NCBI GenBank assembly: GCA_019649035.1
Contig: BMAT01013584.1
Coordinates: forward strand, 71,425-104,637
Source of the DNA: Elysia marginata
Taxonomy: Eukaryota > Mollusca > Gastropoda > Plakobranchidae
Direction of reading: 5' to 3'
DNA length: 33,213 nucleotides
Of the stretch, positions 29,101-33,213 are shown piece after piece. A program made the position numbers and the translations under genes. Under the pieces are notes generated by a model that was given only the letters and a program-made list of their open reading frames with translations, made no database searches and was not told the origin of the DNA. Numbering within the stretch: the first letter of the stretch is position 1; each line of letters begins with the position of its first letter.

Positions 29101-29125
29101 ATCCCTCTTCTAGTTATCCTCAGTA

Positions 29126-32036
29126 TTCCTGTTGGGTTATATTGTTTTGTTGGTTTTTTTTTTTAATTCTCTTTGTTATGATCATTTGTGTGGTGTGAAG
29201 GAAACTCCTTCACAAGGGTCAAATTTTCTTTGTTCTAGTTATGCAAATTGATAGAGGAACATTTCATGGGCATTTATTATTTATTTTTAATTTTAGTTTT
29301 ATGTTTTATGTCTGAAGCATTTCATTAGATATGCCACTTTTTGCAAGTAACATGATGGGAGAATCAGGAAGAGAGATAACTACAATTTAAGATAAGTAAT
29401 CATATTACTTGCAGTTTGAGCTTTGTCATTAAACTCAGTCAGTTGAGTTAACAAAGAGTTGTAGATTGTGATATGCTAAAAATCTTGATTTTGATAAGAT
29501 CAGCATCGTTTCATTTTATAGGCGTAGATCTCTAAGTGACTACGTTAATCTTGTGAAGGGTTTATCTAGAACATCAGGCATTTGTTTTTCAGCTGGTTGG
29601 GGTGTTCCTTGTGTGCGAGACAAAATTACAGTGAGGAAGAGTGAAATTTGAGAAGATAATGAATGCATTATGAGTAATTTCGAGAAAATGTGTATTTATC
29701 ATGCAATTGTAACCTCAACATGTGTGTTTGTTTGTCATGAAAAAAAAAAAACCTTCAGGGGCAGCAGCTAGGATGACTTTCCATTTATTTATTTTTTTCA
29801 TCACAAACATAATGTGCACAGTAACACAGTTCACCCCCATTCATTGGAAACCATTACATCTGTAATCCACTTTCCTGATATATACAGTGTGTGTATAAGT
29901 AATAATATTATTATGTAAACTCTGTTTTTTCTTCTTTTTTTTTTTTTTAATTTTTTGTCTTTTTTTTAATCTAGAACTTGGCAGGTGTTTACAATGCTGA
30001 GCTAATAGAAGCAAACTTTTGCCACCTTGTGTTTAAGAAAGTTCTTCCATTTTATTTTGCAGTTTGAAACTAGAAAGAAGTTCAGTAAGTTGTTTGTTTT
30101 TTCCTCTTTCACAACACATGAAATGTGTGTGTGTTCCTACACATCTTTTCACACCAGAATAATACTTGAACTAGCATGTATAAAGAAAAAGGTTAATTCT
30201 TTTCCTTTTCAAGTATGCTCAAATATGTTTCTCTTTGCTGCAATAGAGATTGCATTAAGTTTTTCGTTCATTTATTTTATACTGGTTTTTTTTTGTTGTT
30301 TTTTTTTTTGTTTTTTGTTTTTTTTTTGTTCATGGACATCGACCTTCTTGTTTCTTACTTCCTTGGCGTCAAAATCCTTCGTACAGTTTTATTGTTTCTT
30401 CTTTATTATTTTTTCTGGAAATATTTTTACTTTGCTGATGGTGTTCTTTATCTTCTCGACTCCTCCTACTTTTTTTTAAACCTCTTGTTCATGCTTATAA
30501 AATTGTTCTATAAGGTTTAGTTGCTTTTTTATTATTACTGTTTACGTTTGTAAATATTATAATAAAAAATTATAAGTACAATTATTACCAATAATGGTGA
30601 TAATGTTTTGTTCATGTCTATGAATTTTTATCAGATTAAATTTATACTTTTGTCTACATTATTCTCTTTGGCTTTATCTTCCTTGCAATGTCTTCCCAAA
30701 TTGTATGATTTCAGAGGCAGTTGGCGTTATACCAGTTCCAAACCTGTTACCAAATATTGTCACTTTAAAATATCGGACATCAGGACACATTTTATACATA
30801 GAGTGTGCAGGTCTGCAAACAAAACTTTATCCATTTTTTGTTAATTTATCAGCAACGTGCACAACTTGCTCGGGCTGTTCAGTTTGAACATTTCTAACCC
30901 CATGGGAACAAAATTGACTTTGACTTATCCTTAACTCAAATTATCAGTATCCTATAACAAAAAGGAAAATAAAATGTCTCTCAAGCTTGGTGAATGAGGT
31001 GGAAGTCAGAAATCTTTCGTTGAGAAAATGCCTTTAAAAATCTGCTTTTCCTTCTAAGTCTCTATATTTTTGATCAACAAAAATTTTAAACATATTTACA
31101 CAAACATCTGATAATTTCATTAAGTTTTCTAGGTTTAAAGGCTCATACAAAATGCATTTCTCAAAAAAGCAATGCTTCAGAATGTTAAATTTGCGACATC
31201 TGACTCATTCATCCTGGTTGCAAGACAAACGGGTTATTTAAAAATATATGAGTTAAGCAAAATAAAAGCTTTGATTTTGATTGGCTTCACAGTACTCCTA
31301 ATGAGTAAAATCACCCTGGGGCAAATCCCACACGAACATAAGGTTGAGTTTGAATTTATGATGACAGACACGAAAAGAATTGATACCTCTCTAAGTAATT
31401 AAAATGGCCAGAAGACTGGCTTCAGGATGGTTTTATTACACTTTTTTAAAAATCTAACACACCATCCCCATATTTGTCATTTATTTAATTATTTAACTCA
31501 AACCATTTGTTTAGGCACTTTGCACAACTCAAAGCAGGTAAAAAAAACTTAGAACATTTTAAATGCTTTAAAGAAATATGAATATGCTTCAATGAATTGA
31601 AATACAGCCTTTTTTTCCTTGGAAGCATAGTATAAAAATTGCCTGTAAAAATTAAAACTAGGTTTTCAGTGCAATGAGAATACATGTAAAACTTGACAAG
31701 ATAAAAGCAAACACAACACTTCCTGCAACATTCTACATTTTTTGAAGTGTTTGAAAAAAACTGAATCTCCCTGAGATGCTTTGCAATGAATACTGAAGGG
31801 GCAACATAAGAAATAAAGTAAGAGCGCAGCCAAGGTTTTAAAAAAGATATTTTTTATCAAATATGAAAAACATCAGTATTTGATTACCATCAAGTTTAAC
31901 GTATAGAAGACTGCATAGAGATTTGATCCTTACATTCAACAAAGACAATGGAACAAGAGGTCATTGCTACAAACTCGCAAAACAAAATTGCCACCTAGTC
32001 CTTGGTGTAAGAAAAATCTTCTTTGGTCGTAGGATA
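29126..32036. other. AT-rich flank without recognisable genes
   Basis: Long T-rich runs (29930-29965, 30285-30330) create hydrophobic ORFs that are not credible. A somewhat more complex stretch at 30680-30900 reads on the minus strand as short peptides with stops, and could be an unidentified old repeat. If the exon at 32.33 kb is on the minus strand, part of this is its 3' UTR. Confidence 0.5.
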
Positions 32037-32194
32037 CAATTGAACCCTGTTAAGATGAACCCCTCTGGGACCGACTAAAAAGTCAATTTTAGCCAAAGTT
32101 TATATTAAGCAGTAACATTATAAAGAACAAAAGGGAAAGGGACCAAAAATCTAGTTTATCATAACCCAAATTTTATCTTAAGCGGACTCCACTG
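32037..32194. mobile_element. Short Tigger/pogo-like MITE (158 bp)
   Basis: The left end is CAATTGAACCCTGTTAAGAT. The right end on the other strand is CAGTGGAGTCCGCTTAAGAT. The first 22 bases agree at 15 positions, with an identical TTAAGAT core. TA precedes the left end. The interior is non-coding, so it would be a non-autonomous element. Confidence 0.5.
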
Positions 32195-32325
32195 TTGTTG
32201 AGACATGAAGTAGCCTCCCCCAAAATCACTGTCACTGCCGATGCCTCAAATATTAACTCATTCAAAAATCAAGTTGACAAACTGCTGCTTAAAAGTTAAA
32301 TGCAAGTTCTGCTTGAATTTCTCTC

Positions 32326-32473
32326 TCAAGCCAGATCTTTGATATCCACAAGTCGGTGGGAATCGGGATCAAGACCATCGAGAGGCGCCGGTCTCATCAA
32401 GATGGGTTCCCCTGTATTCCTGTGACACAGAAAATTGCCTGTACTTTCAAGCGACTCTGCTAACTTTTGTACC
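32326..32473 (-). CDS. Possible C-terminal exon of a neighbouring gene (strand uncertain)
   Basis: On the minus strand this reads 'VQKLAESLESTGNFLCHRNT', then 'GEPILMRPAPLDGLDPDSHR' and LVDIKDLA, then TGA at 32328-32326. The frame stays open up to 32511. Acceptors could be at 32474-32475 (weak tract) or 32420-32421 (TTTTCTGTGTCACAG, better). The stretch is GC-richer and more complex than the surrounding flank. The plus strand is also open over 32317-32463 ('HKSVGIGIKTIERRRSHQD') with a good pyrimidine-rich acceptor near 32330, so the opposite reading cannot be excluded. I do not recognise the protein. No internal ATG-started ORF of 60 codons exists, so ATG-based calling misses it. Confidence 0.4.
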
Positions 32474-32511
32474 CTGGCTGGTTTTCTGATATATTTTTTT
32501 TTTGTTTTGGT

Positions 32512-33213
32512 TCATGCTGATTGTCTAATGATTTGAGTAGAACAACATTTATAACGCAGTTGGATAAAGTATCTAATGTCCCGATCAGAGGACAATTTTT
32601 AAATAAGCCATGCCAGTGAATTTCTCCTTTAAAGTCTCCTTGCAAATGCTCGCCATTTTCTCAGTACAAGGCATTGATATTAGTCATTTGTACTGGCTAC
32701 AAGACAGGTGATTATGAAGGTTAAAAAAACTAGAAGAAGTAAAAAGTCCCATACACGCAGAGAGAGAGGGGCCACAGGGCACATTTTGTAATTTGCACAT
32801 GGTTATACAAAGTTAAGATCCTTCATATCTGCTACATATGTATACTATTCTAAGGCTTTTGACTCTAGTACAAACGTGGCAATCAATACACGAAATGAAG
32901 GCACACCCTTAACGTATTAGCTTGGTCAGCACATTTTATCAAGACCAACATACTAGGGGTGCAAATATGATGCAGAATAGCGGTGGTTTCCAGTCAAAAA
33001 AGGCGTCAAACAGAGCTGTCTTTAGTCTTTCTATTATTTAGTCAAAAGGTACATGGGAGATATTGAACAAGGCTGCGAATAATTATGATGAACGAAAAGT
33101 CTAGGCATATTATTTGTGCAAATTACACATTTTCATGGACACAATTTGGCCTTGCTGATAGGATAACCGTATTGTAAATCGTTGACCGTCTCTTTACTGC
33201 CCCAACCGCCTAG
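32512..33213. other. Window end, nothing certain
   Basis: AT-rich sequence, probably intron or intergenic. A diverged copy of the dispersed 24-bp motif lies at 32682-32705. The last 75 bp read on the minus strand as 'GGWGSKETVNDLQYGYPISK', which might be an edge of another exon, but this is too short to support. The terminal TAG on the plus strand has no gene attached that I can see. Confidence 0.5.

Larger units (their letters stand above)
24740..29125 (+). other. Probable 3' UTR of KMT2C/D, extent uncertain
   Basis: There are no credible coding frames. The sequence is AT-rich, with AATAAA at 25333, 26144 and 29095 and several TGTANATA sites. The 29095 signal is followed by GT-rich sequence (about 29131-29155), the best poly(A) candidate; shorter forms may end near 25.4 or 26.2 kb. 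A SINE at 27.55-27.83 kb and a minisatellite at 28.74 kb lie inside. Confidence 0.4.

Noticed and set aside
30027..30520. Two overlapping hydrophobic ORFs
   Set aside because: They arise from T-rich DNA (Phe/Leu runs), start in arbitrary places and have no coding-like composition.
30690..30900. More complex stretch suggestive of a gene fragment
   Set aside because: Both strands give only short peptides with stops and no recognisable motif. It is more likely an old repeat.
32228..32299. Plus-strand peptide resembling the end of a LINE reverse transcriptase (SNINSFKNQVDKLL)
   Set aside because: Only 24 codons, no upstream reverse-transcriptase motifs, and it abuts a better exon candidate. Resemblance alone is too weak.
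1..33213. CRISPR arrays, operons, ribosome binding sites or viral genes
   Set aside because: The window is spliced animal DNA. The only tandem arrays have no spacer structure and no viral protein motif was seen.

Overview
The window is animal nuclear DNA. It is AT-rich, its genes are cut by GT-AG introns, and it carries tRNA-derived SINEs and small DNA-transposon relics. The protein sequence and the style of the repeats suggest a lophotrochozoan, most likely a gastropod mollusc. I infer the phylum; the sequence does not prove it.

From 1 to 24739, on the plus strand, lies the 3' two thirds or so of one gene: the KMT2C/KMT2D-type (MLL3/MLL4, Trithorax-related) histone H3 lysine-4 methyltransferase. 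I assembled 25 exons. They join in frame without a break and give 2872 codons, counted from the first complete codon at base 3, plus a TGA stop. Exons 1-4 encode a long low-complexity region: a 23-residue tandem repeat, Ser/Thr-rich sequence, poly-Gln/His, Met/Pro/Gly-rich sequence and Ser-Pro heptads. Exons 5-13 hold short conserved blocks, an LXXLL motif and a basic nuclear-localisation stretch. Exons 14-25 hold the conserved C-terminal machine in its usual order: a split zinc knuckle, a basic Trp block, an extended PHD, FYRN, FYRC, a WDR5-binding Win motif, SET and post-SET. The N-terminus, with the first PHD clusters and probably the HMG box, lies upstream of the window.

The introns hold most of the other structure. 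There are two piggyBac-like TTAA relics (introns 11 and 15), a clear tRNA-derived SINE (intron 18), a weaker one (intron 7), a 98-bp tandem duplication (intron 10), a possible pogo/Tigger-type MITE (intron 20), and several poly-T/poly-G or poly-C runs, one of which contains the only N.

From 24740 to the end no long gene is visible. The first 4 kb or so is probably 3' UTR, with Pumilio-type sites, a 34-bp minisatellite and a good poly(A) signal near 29.1 kb. A minus-strand SINE sits at about 27.55-27.83 kb and a Tigger-like MITE at 32.04-32.19 kb. A GC-richer island at 32.33-32.47 kb looks like the last coding exon of a neighbouring gene. It is open on both strands; I slightly favour the minus strand, which would make the two genes convergent.

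I found no undescribed multi-gene system. The points most worth checking are the possible neighbouring exon, the coding minisatellite that traps ATG-based gene calling, the SUMO-type and Ser-Pro motif arrays, and the small dispersed repeat families.
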